From: Pseudomonas lalkuanensis
GTDB taxonomy: Bacteria; Pseudomonadota; Gammaproteobacteria; Pseudomonadales; Pseudomonadaceae
Reading direction: 5' to 3'
Assembly (NCBI RefSeq): GCF_008807375.1
Contig: NZ_CP043311.1
Coordinates: 5,746,001 to 5,810,000, forward strand
Length of the DNA stretch: 64,000 nt
This document shows, piece after piece, positions 1 through 9,336 of the stretch (position 1 is the first letter of the stretch; the number at the start of each line of letters is the position of its first letter). The position numbers and the translations under genes are program-made. Under the pieces are notes generated by a model. It did no database searches. It saw only the letters and a program-made list of their open reading frames with translations, and was not told where the DNA came from.

Positions 1-584
1 ACGACAGCCGAGTAGTGGGTACTGTCGGCGGAAAGATAGATGCGGTATTGATCGGACTGATCGACCAGAAGCGGCATCACAAGAGCCAGGTCATCTGCAT
101 TGGCAACATGGACATAAATGGCCATGTTCTTGCCAGCGATTGGAAGAGCCGCGGTGCCGCTTGCAAGCTCATCTCGCTTAGCGACCGCTGGTGCCGCTAC
201 AACACAACTGACGTCCCCAGTGGAGCGCCTCTGAAATGCAGGTCTATGGGCGGCCAACTCATGCGCTTTCGGTGCTTTTCGTCCTGTAAATTCGCCAGAG
301 GGGTATCGTCCTTCTTTTATCCCATACATTGCATAGTGATAAAGCGGGTTCACGCCGGTGCGCGCTACATCCGGATATCTTGCCAAATACCACTTCGTGT
401 CGAAGTAGTGGTTTGGCCTACGCCCCTCCTTCCACCCTATATAGTAATAATGAGAAAGTGGATCAAGATTACTTTCGACGACATCTGTGTATGTCGAAAC
501 ATAGAAATGCGGATCAAATAGCCCACTTTTCTCTATCCGTTTTTTACGTATATATTCGCGCATTTGACCCACACCGTAGTTCAT
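1..584 (-). CDS. Glycosyltransferase / rhamnan-synthesis-F-like protein, C-terminally truncated by the window edge
   Basis: An open frame reads leftward from an ATG at 584 and stays open to base 1, giving about 194 residues. Residues 20-100 hold two tandem units of the type FDPHFYVSTYTDV and FDTKWYLARYPDV, each followed by an HYYYIGWKEGRRP-like segment. From family knowledge, these repeats are common in the N-terminal or linker parts of large polysaccharide glycosyltransferases. The part near the edge (NMAIYVHVANADDLALVMPLL) resembles the start of an RgpF rhamnan-synthesis domain, but too little is visible to be sure. The start lies four bases after the stop of the upstream sulfotransferase gene, so the two are almost certainly co-transcribed. 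It probably adds sugars to the polysaccharide exported by Wzm/Wzt. Confidence 0.75.
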   Translation of the reverse strand, partial: MNYGVGQMREYIRKKRIEKSGLFDPHFYVSTYTDVVESNLDPLSHYYYIGWKEGRRPNHYFDTKWYLARYPDVARTGVNPLYHYAMYGIKEGRYPSGEFTGRKAPKAHELAAHRPAFQRRSTGDVSCVVAAPAVAKRDELASGTAALPIAGKNMAIYVHVANADDLALVMPLLVDQSDQYRIYLSADSTHYSAV

Positions 585-588
585 TCCA

Positions 589-2742
589 TCACCCCTTCTT
601 CCCTAATATTCTCCTAAGGAATCGGGTATATCTCCAACTTCTGCTCAAGCCGACTCGTGTCAATCTGCTCCGCAGCTTATCCGCCTCTTCCATTGTTTCA
701 TGCAATAAAGCACGAGCGCGCTGTAACTCGAACGAAGTTTCCTGCATCATTTTTTCGCGCGCATCAATATCCTTCTTCAAAAGCGCCAGTTCGTCCTTGC
801 ACTGGCTAAGCTGCTGCGCGCGCCCCTCGGATTCTGAACGAGAGTCCAGCAGCAGAGCCTCAGTTTTCTTCGACTCATTCTGTAGAGTGGTTAGCGCTTG
901 CTTAAGCTCTGCATTGCCATCGAGCTCCTGCTGATACGCACCTTGCAAACTTTCAAGCGAAGCACTCAAACGAAAGCGGGCTTCATTCAAGGCGGTCAGC
1001 TCTTCACGTTGAACCGCGTTGGCATCGATCAAATTCTGGTTGGTTTCGATGACGTGCTGATGCATCTGCTGAGCAGCCTCAAGCTCAGTGCCCAGTTGGA
1101 GATTCTCTATTTTCTGCTGCTCGACCTCCGCTTCCTTCGCCGCAGCAGTAGCTCGCGCTTGGGTAGCGGCCAGGTCGAGCTCCTTCGTCAGATTCACCGC
1201 CAGTTGTAGCGAACGATCTTTCTCCTGAATGAGCTCACGCAGCAGTTGACTGGCCGCGCGCTCGCTCAAGTTCTGCTCTTGCGCCTGCTCGAACTTCGTC
1301 TTGTACAGCTCAACGCGCCCTTCCAGCGCGATTTGCTCCTTGGAAAGTCTGGAGAGTTCTCCGTCTGCGGAAGCTCTTTCGCTGACTGCGACGTCCCTCT
1401 CAGACTTCAACCGTTCCTGCCCAACCCGAACCTCTTCGAGTTCCTTCTGGTGCTTTCTTACTTCCGAGAACAGGTAATGAACCGGAGAGATTATTCTCTC
1501 GGAACGGTCGCCGTTCTGAAGAACATCAAAACTCACGCGAACCTTGCGAGCACCATCAAAGTGCTCCTGTGCCAGACCCTTGAACCTTATCTGCGGGTCG
1601 CCTCCAGCAAAGAAATACACATCGCCCCAACGATACGCTGCGTTCGTTCTTATATACTTCTTGATACTTTCCGCAGGGCGCTCGTCATAGACCAGCTCAA
1701 CATCACACAACTCGGCAATTACACTTTCCGAGCAGGGATCAAGCCTGACGTCGACGACTCCGCTGCTGGGAAGGTCAAACTCGAGCGACACCCTGTCACT
1801 TGAATCCACAGAAAAGTACCGGCTATCTCGCCTCGACTGGCTGAACCCTTCTCCTTCATCGTAGAAGAGCTCTGCCTCACGCAGGCCGGCCAACAAGGCA
1901 GCGTCACTGAAGAACTTCTGGGCTCTTTCATAGGCGAGGTTCAACTCGTCGAAGGCGTCTAGAACAATGTCTTCGTTGCAACTTTGAGAAATTGCAAGCA
2001 TGTGCGCGGAATAGATCCTGGAAACTATCTCCGGCAACTCTCTGATGCTCTGCTCGCCCACGCTCAACTGGTGACGCAGGTTTTTTTCGACGAACTTGTC
2101 TAGCTTCGCTGCTGTTTCGTCGGCCGGACTCGGCCATTCAATTTTGAGACCCTTGGCGATCCGTTGCAGCATGGCAGCAGGATCATCTAGCAGATCCTGA
2201 TAGTGAGTGAATACCCTTGGAACATTGCGGGTAAATCTCTCTGCATTTATGACATGTTCCAGCCAGAGAGCCACTCCCTGCTCGATAGTCATTTTGTTCC
2301 TGCTCAACAGGGACCCCGCAACTTCGATAGGGTGACGATACTGGATGATTACACAAACACTGATCCCAAGTTCATTCAGAACTTTCATCCAGAAGGGAGC
2401 GAGCAGAGAAATCCGAGGATCCTTTATGCCGAAAAGAGCTGAGTCGCCGAATTCGTCTAGAACGATTTCCTTGGCTTCGGCCACCAGATCGGCCACAGCT
2501 TCGCTAGACTCCCATCCCGCTGCGGGGAGTGGTGACACAGACTTCCAATCACGGCCAATTCGGGGCAGAAGACGCCGGTCATGGAATACCTGAATCGCTT
2601 TACTTTCAAAGTATCCCTTTTTGTTATCGGCAGCGGCACCCAGCAACTCTCGCCCCATGGAGACGCCTGCGCAGTTCAGTGCCCCGCCCATGGCGGAGGT
2701 TCCGCTTCGATGCATCCCCAGGACAAGCAAGCACTTCCTCAT
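589..2742 (-). CDS. Sulfotransferase with middle beta-rich domain and long C-terminal coiled coil
   Basis: 717 residues. Residues 1-20 hold the GMHRSGTS loop that binds the 5'-phosphosulfate of PAPS. VCVIIQYRHPIEVAGSLLSRN near 129-149 fits the 3'-phosphate binding region, so residues 1 to about 250 form a sulfotransferase domain. Residues about 285-415 look beta-rich and resemble linker or carbohydrate-binding modules in O-antigen enzymes. Residues about 425-690 are a continuous heptad-rich, Glu/Gln/Arg/Leu-rich coiled coil. The tail has a SRSWRYTRFLRRI motif and is basic and amphipathic, perhaps membrane-peripheral. Its ATG overlaps the wzt stop by four bases (ATGA). The architecture suggests a cytoplasmic enzyme that sulfates the nascent export polysaccharide. 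A role in chain-length control by analogy with WbdD is inference. Confidence 0.85.
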   Translation of the reverse strand: MRKCLLVLGMHRSGTSAMGGALNCAGVSMGRELLGAAADNKKGYFESKAIQVFHDRRLLPRIGRDWKSVSPLPAAGWESSEAVADLVAEAKEIVLDEFGDSALFGIKDPRISLLAPFWMKVLNELGISVCVIIQYRHPIEVAGSLLSRNKMTIEQGVALWLEHVINAERFTRNVPRVFTHYQDLLDDPAAMLQRIAKGLKIEWPSPADETAAKLDKFVEKNLRHQLSVGEQSIRELPEIVSRIYSAHMLAISQSCNEDIVLDAFDELNLAYERAQKFFSDAALLAGLREAELFYDEGEGFSQSRRDSRYFSVDSSDRVSLEFDLPSSGVVDVRLDPCSESVIAELCDVELVYDERPAESIKKYIRTNAAYRWGDVYFFAGGDPQIRFKGLAQEHFDGARKVRVSFDVLQNGDRSERIISPVHYLFSEVRKHQKELEEVRVGQERLKSERDVAVSERASADGELSRLSKEQIALEGRVELYKTKFEQAQEQNLSERAASQLLRELIQEKDRSLQLAVNLTKELDLAATQARATAAAKEAEVEQQKIENLQLGTELEAAQQMHQHVIETNQNLIDANAVQREELTALNEARFRLSASLESLQGAYQQELDGNAELKQALTTLQNESKKTEALLLDSRSESEGRAQQLSQCKDELALLKKDIDAREKMMQETSFELQRARALLHETMEEADKLRSRLTRVGLSRSWRYTRFLRRILGKKG

Positions 2743-4097
2743 GTCACTACCTTCTCATCATATCTTGCGGTCAGACCGAGATTAACCCAAGCTGTTGTGA
2801 TCCGATCTGCGCGGGGTGCAACTTGAAACATGTATGCGTCCAAGATCCGATGGAGGTAGCTCCGCCCCCCTTCCCGATCGGCCATTACCCCACAATTCGT
2901 AAAGTAAGTCCCCTCCTCTAGCAGACAGTCGAACTCCCAAGTCACCGCTCTGACTTCTCCGGCTCCAACCTCACGAATCCAGGCACCTTTCTGCGGATAA
3001 CTCCCCCCACACAAAGCGGTACCCTGAGTGGTTTTGATCATCATCCCAAAGGAAACATTCTGGGATAAGCAGTGGAATTCAATCTCGTACACGTATCGGT
3101 ATCGCTTGCCATGCACCAGTCGATTGACCCTCCGTCCATCCAGAGTTTCAATCCTGACGTTGAGCAATCGAGCGCCTTCCGAAGGGTACTCAACCGTACT
3201 CTTCGGGCGTAGCCCCTCCAGAAAAAGCTCCTCAGCGTCAACTGCTCGCTGCGGTTGAGCTGCGGCGGGGGTGCTGTTCTTGGGCGGACTTGCGGCTGGC
3301 GAAATCGCTTGACCAGCAACAATCCCATCCCGAATTTCCTTTCGTTTTTCACCTTTCGCGTTTATTAGCTTGAGATAACAGGCGATCGTCTCCTTTACCG
3401 GACCATCCGCCAGTACTTCTCCTCGATCAATCAGAACAGCTCTGTTGCACATCTCGGTAATCGCCGCCTCAGAGTGCGACACTAGCAAAATGGTTTTTCC
3501 TGACTTTCGAAATTCTTCCAGCTTGGAAAAGCACTTCCTCTTGAAAGCGGCATCGCCCACACTTAGTGCTTCATCGATAATAAGGATGTCCGGATCCACA
3601 TGGATGGATACAGAAAATGCAAGCCTGGCGAACATTCCGCTTGAGTAGAACTTTGTTTTCTGGTGAATGAACTCACCGATGTCAGCAAACTCTACAATCT
3701 CATCAAGCTTCTTGCTCATTGCCTTGCGAGGTACCCCACGCAAGACGCCCGCGAGATAAATGTTCTCCAGTCCGCTCTGCTCCGGATTGAAACCTGCGCC
3801 CAACTCCAGCAGTGCAGAAACCGATCCATTCACCTTGACCTTCCCTGCTGACTGACGAAGTACTCCGGCTACGATCTTGAGCAGGGTGCTTTTCCCACTC
3901 CCATTGCTTCCAAGTATCCCGACAATCTCCCCCCGCTGTATGGAAAGCCCAACCCCTTTCAGCGCATCAAACTCTTTGTGATAGATTCGACGCCTCGGAT
4001 CAAGGGCCTCCTTAAGACGATCAATATTCTTGCTATAAACCTTATACGACTTGCGCAGACCGCTAATCGATATAACAACATCATCACTGCTTGTCAT
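2739..4097 (-). CDS. wzt: Polysaccharide ABC transporter ATP-binding subunit Wzt with C-terminal carbohydrate-binding domain
   Basis: 452 residues from the ATG at 4097. That start overlaps the wzm stop as ATGA and removes an unconvincing 39-residue upstream extension. Walker A GSNGSGKS is at 63-70, the signature YSSGM at 151-155, Walker B ILIIDE at 171-176 and the H-loop histidine near 208. The ATPase domain ends near residue 240. A Ser/Pro/Ala-rich linker (about 265-290) leads to a beta-rich domain, about 300-445, of the Wzt C-terminal type, which in E. coli O8/O9a binds the modified non-reducing end of the chain before export. With Wzm it would drive export of an undecaprenyl-linked polysaccharide across the inner membrane. 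The tail implies a terminal modification, and the next gene encodes a candidate modifying enzyme. Confidence 0.93.
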   Translation of the reverse strand: MTSSDDVVISISGLRKSYKVYSKNIDRLKEALDPRRRIYHKEFDALKGVGLSIQRGEIVGILGSNGSGKSTLLKIVAGVLRQSAGKVKVNGSVSALLELGAGFNPEQSGLENIYLAGVLRGVPRKAMSKKLDEIVEFADIGEFIHQKTKFYSSGMFARLAFSVSIHVDPDILIIDEALSVGDAAFKRKCFSKLEEFRKSGKTILLVSHSEAAITEMCNRAVLIDRGEVLADGPVKETIACYLKLINAKGEKRKEIRDGIVAGQAISPAASPPKNSTPAAAQPQRAVDAEELFLEGLRPKSTVEYPSEGARLLNVRIETLDGRRVNRLVHGKRYRYVYEIEFHCLSQNVSFGMMIKTTQGTALCGGSYPQKGAWIREVGAGEVRAVTWEFDCLLEEGTYFTNCGVMADREGGRSYLHRILDAYMFQVAPRADRITTAWVNLGLTARYDEKVVT

Positions 4098-4966
4098 ATT
4101 ACATCTGCAAAGTGTGGTCGAAGCCGGCGGAAAACGGTGACACCAATAACCGCGACAATAACTGCCCACATCCAGAAAGCGAGGGTATGAACCCAGCCGG
4201 AAGAGAAAAACCATTCCTGTCCGAGCAGGGACTTCCTGTAGCCGTCAACTATGTAAGCTGCGGGATTTACAAAGGCAATAACTTGAAACCTTTCAGGAAG
4301 CCGCCCCAGCCCCCAGACAATAGGAGTGCACCAGAAGCCAAACTGGATACATATAGACACAAGGTATTTAATGTCGCTAATGAAAACCATAAGCGAGGAA
4401 ATAAGCCACCCACTCCCAAGAACGAGCACGAGTGCACACAGCATGAAGTAAGGTATCTGAATCCAATAGATACTTGGCCCAAACCCCATCAGCGCGAGAA
4501 CACCAAGAAGCAAAACAATCAGCACTAGGTGGACAATAAGCGCCACGAAGACACTTATTATCGGCAATAAGCTGATGCGAAAAGCCACACGACGCACGAG
4601 AAACCTTTTTCCCACTATGGAGTTACAACATCCATTTACCGACTCAACCAAGAAAAGCCAAGGCAGCAAGCCAGTAGCGAGCCACAGTGGAAAGGGAGTC
4701 CCATTATCATTCGACTGGCGAAGTCCCAGCTCGAAAACCAACCATATAACGACAATGAGGGAGACGGGCTGCGCGAATGCCCAGAACAACCCAAGGTAGG
4801 ACGCAAGATACTTATTATTGAACTCACTCCAGACCATCTCAACTATTGATCTTGAATGAGACACAAGGTACGAAAAATAACCAGCCGCCACTTTCAATTT
4901 AACGACCCCACCCACACGCGCGTTTGTTTTCACTAGAAATCTTTCGACACTCCATACCCACGCCAA
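4094..4966 (-). CDS. wzm: Polysaccharide ABC transporter permease Wzm
   Basis: About 290 residues of the ABC-2 permease type, with roughly six hydrophobic segments and the family-typical N-terminal stretch VEMVWSEFNNKYLASYLGLFWAFAQP. It forms the membrane channel partnered by the Wzt encoded immediately downstream with a four-base overlap. The longest frame begins with a TTG at 4966. Family members usually start 12-25 residues before the RSIVEMVW-like segment, so a GTG or TTG 17-23 codons downstream is equally possible. A 108-base gap separates it from the upstream glycosyltransferase. Confidence 0.92.
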   Translation of the reverse strand: MAWVWSVERFLVKTNARVGGVVKLKVAAGYFSYLVSHSRSIVEMVWSEFNNKYLASYLGLFWAFAQPVSLIVVIWLVFELGLRQSNDNGTPFPLWLATGLLPWLFLVESVNGCCNSIVGKRFLVRRVAFRISLLPIISVFVALIVHLVLIVLLLGVLALMGFGPSIYWIQIPYFMLCALVLVLGSGWLISSLMVFISDIKYLVSICIQFGFWCTPIVWGLGRLPERFQVIAFVNPAAYIVDGYRKSLLGQEWFFSSGWVHTLAFWMWAVIVAVIGVTVFRRLRPHFADVI

Positions 4967-5074
4967 GTGCTTGAATATGAAGTAACGCCAAAGAGATAAT
5001 CCGTGAAACCAGCTTTATTAAAAAATACAACAACACCCGAAGAAACGATGCCGCCGTTCGCCTCATGCGCTGAC

Positions 5075-6070
5075 TCATATTTTCCCAAACACAGCTGCAA
5101 GTATTAAACCCATGTTCCCCAAAAAGGTCTGGCGATGTACTCCGGACTTGAGAAACCCTTTGATTCTCGGTAGGAATTTCCCTGCCCTTGCCTCAAGAAA
5201 CAAATCAAGTGCTCTCTTGCTTTCCGGCGTCAATTCATCGCGAACTTTCTCCAGAGCACGCACATTCCTGTCATTCCACTCGCGAAAGACGCCAGCGAAC
5301 ATCATCTGAATTCTCGCAGCTCGGGCACAGATACTCATGTTGCTTCCGATCAGATTCCGACCGTGCTGCCTGTAGCGGAGCGAAGGACTTGGATCGTAAT
5401 AAACCTTACCGCCACACCCACTGACGACCAAATATGCCCACCAATCGTGAGAAACCACATCGATATCACCGGCACGACGCAGAATATTACGAGCCGCCTC
5501 ATTGAACACCATGGTGTTACCCGCACCTATGTTCTGGACCAAGGCGTTAGCAAAACAAGGAGGCTTGCCAAAGAAGGGAGAGAATCCAATTTCACGATTC
5601 GCCTCATCCACCAGGGTTGTTCTCGCGCAATACAGCGCTGGGATATGGCTTGGGATGCTGCGCAACCAGCCGACCGCTCGCTGCACCTTGACCGGTTCCC
5701 ATATATCATCTTGATCAGCAAACGAATAATAGTCCGCACGCACGTCAACATTTGAGACTAACGACAGAAAGTTCGCAGCAAACCCACCCGCCGGCCCCGA
5801 CTGAATCGACACCCGACTTTTGCCCCACCGCTTCTGGAAGTCCTCAAGTATTGCCTGGGTATTATCATGCGAGCCATCATCCGAAGCCCACACAATCCAG
5901 TTCTTGTGATTCTGCTGCTCAATCGAACTCAACTGTTCCGACAGATACCGCTGGCCTTGGTATGTGCAAAGCAGGATCGCTACCCTGCTCTCCATAACCG
6001 GACAGGGTACGGAAGCATTTTTTTGATCGACACCCATATTCCACGCCAACTGTTTCAGTTGAAAACTCAT
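5075..6070 (-). CDS. Family 2 glycosyltransferase (rhamnosyltransferase-like)
   Basis: 331 residues from the ATG at 6070, chosen because an AAGGA ribosome site lies seven bases upstream. An upstream in-frame ATG at 6097 and one at 5995 (MESRVAILL) are alternatives. The GT-A nucleotide-sugar fold begins with VAILLCTYQGQRYLSEQL and continues with WASDDGSHDNT. The metal-binding DQDD sits in YYSFADQDDIWEP near residue 119. The sequence resembles O-antigen rhamnosyltransferases, but the donor sugar is not proven. It is the first gene of the minus-strand polysaccharide cluster, and the adjacent rml operon would supply dTDP-rhamnose. Confidence 0.88.
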   Translation of the reverse strand: MSFQLKQLAWNMGVDQKNASVPCPVMESRVAILLCTYQGQRYLSEQLSSIEQQNHKNWIVWASDDGSHDNTQAILEDFQKRWGKSRVSIQSGPAGGFAANFLSLVSNVDVRADYYSFADQDDIWEPVKVQRAVGWLRSIPSHIPALYCARTTLVDEANREIGFSPFFGKPPCFANALVQNIGAGNTMVFNEAARNILRRAGDIDVVSHDWWAYLVVSGCGGKVYYDPSPSLRYRQHGRNLIGSNMSICARAARIQMMFAGVFREWNDRNVRALEKVRDELTPESKRALDLFLEARAGKFLPRIKGFLKSGVHRQTFLGNMGLILAAVFGKI

Positions 6071-6860
6071 CCGCAGATCCTTCTTATCAGCGCACAACCG
6101 TGAACCCCAGCACGATCCATGCCGGATGCATCAAGAAACTCCGGGACGATCCGTCGCGCGTGGGCTGTCACAGTCTCCCAGACAAAAAGCGTGATAGTAG
6201 CCAAACTTAAATCTGCCTCGGAGGCTCTAAATCAGCGCCAGCGGCACCGCCTGACAGCGCTCAGGAAAAATCTTGTTTCGCGACACAGGACGACTGCCAT
6301 GGCGTCGAACAAGAACACGCCGCACATTCCCTTGGCGCTCCGCATTTCTCCTGGAATAAAACTCGTAATTCATCTAGACAACGAAAAATTATCAGTCACA
6401 CCGATAACTTATGAACAGCGCTCTGAATGCACTTCAAGATCAATTTTGCACTGCGCGAAAAGGTTCTTCCCTAGAAACATCAGCCATGCACTCTCCTGAT
6501 TTACGCGGAGCGTCGTTAAATTAAATGCGCAGGCGGTAAACACATATCAGTACTTTTTAGATATACCAATTATTTCTTGAACAAACGCTCTCACTGCTTC
6601 GACGCAAAGCCCTGTCTGAGCTGCACGATTCCTACCACGTAATAACCATCAGAAAGCCTGTTACAGCCGTTTGCTGTCAACCTGTCCCGACAGAACGTCT
6701 TCAGGAGCGGCCGCTATGCTACCATGATCGCCCGCCGGACCTGCCCCAAGGTTAGTGCGACTTCGCCCTTGCCGGTGCGTCTACGCCTGCCCAACAGCAA
6801 AACGAAACTGGCTGCCCTCACCGGTTTTCCAGTCTCCGTATCAGCACGAGCAAAATTAAG
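6071..6860. other. Divergent intergenic region between polysaccharide cluster and rml operon
   Basis: About 790 bases of noticeably lower GC than the flanks, with no convincing gene. It holds AT-rich stretches around 6500-6600 that could carry promoters for the minus-strand cluster. I searched by eye for a JUMPstart/ops element, usual upstream of O-antigen operons, and did not find one. A 48-codon minus-strand frame (MNYEFYSRRNAERQ...) ending near 6225 is present but has no support. Confidence 0.5.
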
Positions 6861-7925
6861 ATGAGAATCATTATTACTGGCGGAGCCGGATTCATCGGCT
6901 CCGCGCTAATCCGCCATCTGATCGCTGGCACTGAGCACGAAGTGCTTAACATCGATAAGCTGACCTACGCGGGCAACCTGGAATCCATTGAGTCGGTTGC
7001 CAGTAATCCCCGCTATGGCTTCCTGCAGGCCGACATCGCAGATAGTGCTGCCGTCGGTGCTGCGCTGGCGAGCTTCCAGCCTGATGCGGTGATGCACCTC
7101 GCCGCCGAATCCCACGTGGATCGCTCCATCGATGGTCCCGCTGAGTTCATCCAGACCAACATTGTCGGCACCTACAGCCTGCTTGAGAGCGTCCGGGCCT
7201 ACTGGCTTGGACTGGACAACCAGCGCAAGGCGGCATTCAGGTTTCATCACATTTCCACTGACGAGGTCTACGGCGACCTCCATGGCGTTGACGATCTGTT
7301 CACGGAAACGACGCCTTATGCCCCCAGTTCGCCCTACTCCGCCAGCAAGGCCGCATCCGACCATCTGGTCCGCGCCTGGAATCGCACATACGGTCTACCT
7401 GTGTTGCTGACGAACTGCTCCAACAACTATGGCCCTTACCATTTCCCTGAGAAACTGATCCCGCTGATCATCCTCAACGCCCTCGAAGGCAAACCGCTGC
7501 CTGTCTATGGCAACGGCCAGCAGGTCCGTGACTGGTTGTTCGTTGAAGACCACGCCCGCGCGTTAGTGGAAGTGGTCACTCGCGGCAAGGTGGGAGAGAC
7601 CTACAACATTGGTGGCCACAACGAGCAGAAGAACCTCGACGTAGTGCGCACCATCTGCGGCCTGCTCGAGGAGCTCGCGCCGCAAAAGCCGTCCGGCATC
7701 GCCCGCTTCGAAGACCTTATCACCTTCGTCAAGGACCGTCCGGGCCACGACCTGCGCTATGCCATCGATGCCAGCAAGATCGAGCGCGAGCTCGGGTGGG
7801 TGCCGGCCGAGACCTTCGAGACCGGCCTGCGCAAGACCGTCGAGTGGTATCTGAATAATCTGCAATGGTGCCGACGCGTTCAGGACGGCAGTTATCAACG
7901 AGAAAGACTGGGGGCAACAGCATGA
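6861..7925 (+). CDS. rmlB: dTDP-glucose 4,6-dehydratase RmlB
   Basis: 354 residues, the usual family length. It catalyses the second step of dTDP-L-rhamnose synthesis, dTDP-glucose to dTDP-4-keto-6-deoxyglucose. The N-terminal NAD-binding motif is TGGAGFIGS. The active site is visible as STDEVYG (Thr, Asp, Glu) and SPYSASK (the Tyr-x3-Lys pair of extended SDR enzymes). It is the first of four genes, each joined to the next by an ATGA overlap, so translation is probably coupled. The ribosome site before the ATG is weak (TTAAG). Confidence 0.97.
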   Translation: MRIIITGGAGFIGSALIRHLIAGTEHEVLNIDKLTYAGNLESIESVASNPRYGFLQADIADSAAVGAALASFQPDAVMHLAAESHVDRSIDGPAEFIQTNIVGTYSLLESVRAYWLGLDNQRKAAFRFHHISTDEVYGDLHGVDDLFTETTPYAPSSPYSASKAASDHLVRAWNRTYGLPVLLTNCSNNYGPYHFPEKLIPLIILNALEGKPLPVYGNGQQVRDWLFVEDHARALVEVVTRGKVGETYNIGGHNEQKNLDVVRTICGLLEELAPQKPSGIARFEDLITFVKDRPGHDLRYAIDASKIERELGWVPAETFETGLRKTVEWYLNNLQWCRRVQDGSYQRERLGATA

Positions 7926-8794
7926 AAGGGATAATTCTCGCCGGTGGTTCCGGTACTCGACTGCATCCGATCACCCTGGGGGTGTCCAAGCAGTTGCTGC
8001 CGATCTACGACAAACCGATGGTCTACTATCCGTTGTCGGTACTCATGCTCGCCGGCATTCGCGAGATTCTGCTGATATCCACACCCCACGATTTGCCGCA
8101 GTATCGCAATCTGCTGGGAGACGGGAGCCAGTTTGGCGTTGCCATCAGCTATGCGATCCAACCCTCCCCCGATGGCCTGGCGCAGGCCTTCCTCATTGGC
8201 GAAGAATTCATTGGCAACGACTCGGTTTGCCTGATCCTGGGCGACAACATCTTCCACGGTCAGCACTTTTCGGATCAGCTCAAGCGCGCCGCAAGCAATG
8301 CTTCCGGTGCGACGGTATTCGGCTACTGGGTCAACGATCCCGAGCGCTTTGGTGTTGTCGAGTTCGACGACTCCAATCGCGTGATCTCCATCGAGGAGAA
8401 GCCGGTGAAGCCTCGCTCCAGCTACGCCGTCACCGGCCTGTACTTCTACGACAATGACGTGATTGAAATCGCCAAGGCCGTGAAACCTTCGGCACGTGGC
8501 GAGCTTGAGATCACGGATGTCAACAATGCCTACCTTAACCGCGGCGATCTGCACGTCGAGCGTCTGGGTCGCGGCTTCGCTTGGCTCGATACCGGCACCC
8601 ACGACAGCTTGCTGGAAGCAGCCCAGTACGTGCAGACCATCGAGCATCGCCAAGGCCTGAAGGTCGCCTGTCTTGAAGAGATCGCCTTCCAGAACACCTG
8701 GATCGACAAGACTCAGTTGATAAGCCAGGCCAAGGCTTTTGGAAAAACGGGCTACGGCCAGTATCTGTACAAGCTGGCAGGTGAAATCGAATGA
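7922..8794 (+). CDS. rmlA: Glucose-1-phosphate thymidylyltransferase RmlA
   Basis: 290 residues starting at [14 protein letters not shown], whose ATG overlaps the rmlB stop. It makes dTDP-glucose from glucose-1-phosphate and dTTP, the first committed step of the rhamnose branch. Visible signatures are the nucleotidyl-transfer loop GGSGTRLHP, the following [17 protein letters not shown], and the metal-site region LGDNIFHG. The order here is rmlB-A-C-D, whereas PAO1, as I recall, has rmlB-D-A-C. An upstream 19-codon extension lies inside rmlB and is unlikely. Confidence 0.97.
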   Translation: MKGIILAGGSGTRLHPITLGVSKQLLPIYDKPMVYYPLSVLMLAGIREILLISTPHDLPQYRNLLGDGSQFGVAISYAIQPSPDGLAQAFLIGEEFIGNDSVCLILGDNIFHGQHFSDQLKRAASNASGATVFGYWVNDPERFGVVEFDDSNRVISIEEKPVKPRSSYAVTGLYFYDNDVIEIAKAVKPSARGELEITDVNNAYLNRGDLHVERLGRGFAWLDTGTHDSLLEAAQYVQTIEHRQGLKVACLEEIAFQNTWIDKTQLISQAKAFGKTGYGQYLYKLAGEIE

Positions 8795-9336
8795 AAGTGG
8801 TAGACACAGCACTCCGTGGCGTACTGATCCTGGAACCCAGAGTGTTCGGTGACGAACGCGGGTTCTTTTACGAAAGCTTCAACGCCCGCACCTTCGCCGA
8901 AGTGACCGGCATACAGCGCGATTTCGTGCAGGACAACCACTCGCGCTCCCAGCGCGGTGTCCTGCGCGGCCTCCACTACCAATTGCAACAGGCCCAGGGA
9001 AAGTTGGTGCGAGTCGTTCAGGGTGAAGTGTTCGATGTCGCGGTAGACATCCGCCGCAGTTCCCCGACCTTCGGCCGCTGGGTCGGCGTCCATCTCTCCG
9101 CCGAAAACAAGCGCCAACTCTGGGTACCGGAAGGCTTCGCCCACGGTTTCCTGGTGCTGAGCGAATACGCCGAGTTCCTCTACAAGACCACCGACTACTA
9201 CGCCCCTGAGCACGAGCGTTGCATTCGTTGGGATGATCCGGATCTCGCCATCGACTGGCCGCTGGTCGAGGCGCCGCAGCTGTCCGCCAAGGACAAGGCC
9301 GGCGTCAACTTCAAGGACGCGGACCTGTTCGCATGA
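8791..9336 (+). CDS. rmlC: dTDP-4-dehydrorhamnose 3,5-epimerase RmlC
   Basis: 181 residues, normal for the cupin-fold RmlC epimerases. It epimerises C3 and C5 of dTDP-4-keto-6-deoxyglucose. Diagnostic sequence is [18 protein letters not shown], which contains the catalytic histidine, and a later region [16 protein letters not shown] typical of the family. The start overlaps the rmlA stop by four bases, and its own stop overlaps the start of rmlD the same way. Confidence 0.97.
   Translation: MKVVDTALRGVLILEPRVFGDERGFFYESFNARTFAEVTGIQRDFVQDNHSRSQRGVLRGLHYQLQQAQGKLVRVVQGEVFDVAVDIRRSSPTFGRWVGVHLSAENKRQLWVPEGFAHGFLVLSEYAEFLYKTTDYYAPEHERCIRWDDPDLAIDWPLVEAPQLSAKDKAGVNFKDADLFA

Noticed and set aside
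6119..6499. A 126-codon plus-strand frame in the rml-polysaccharide spacer
   Set aside because: No ribosome site, no motif, and a basic, patternless composition in a low-GC regulatory region.
6071..6860. JUMPstart/ops element expected for O-antigen operons
   Set aside because: No GGCGGTAGC-like ops core was found on either strand by eye.
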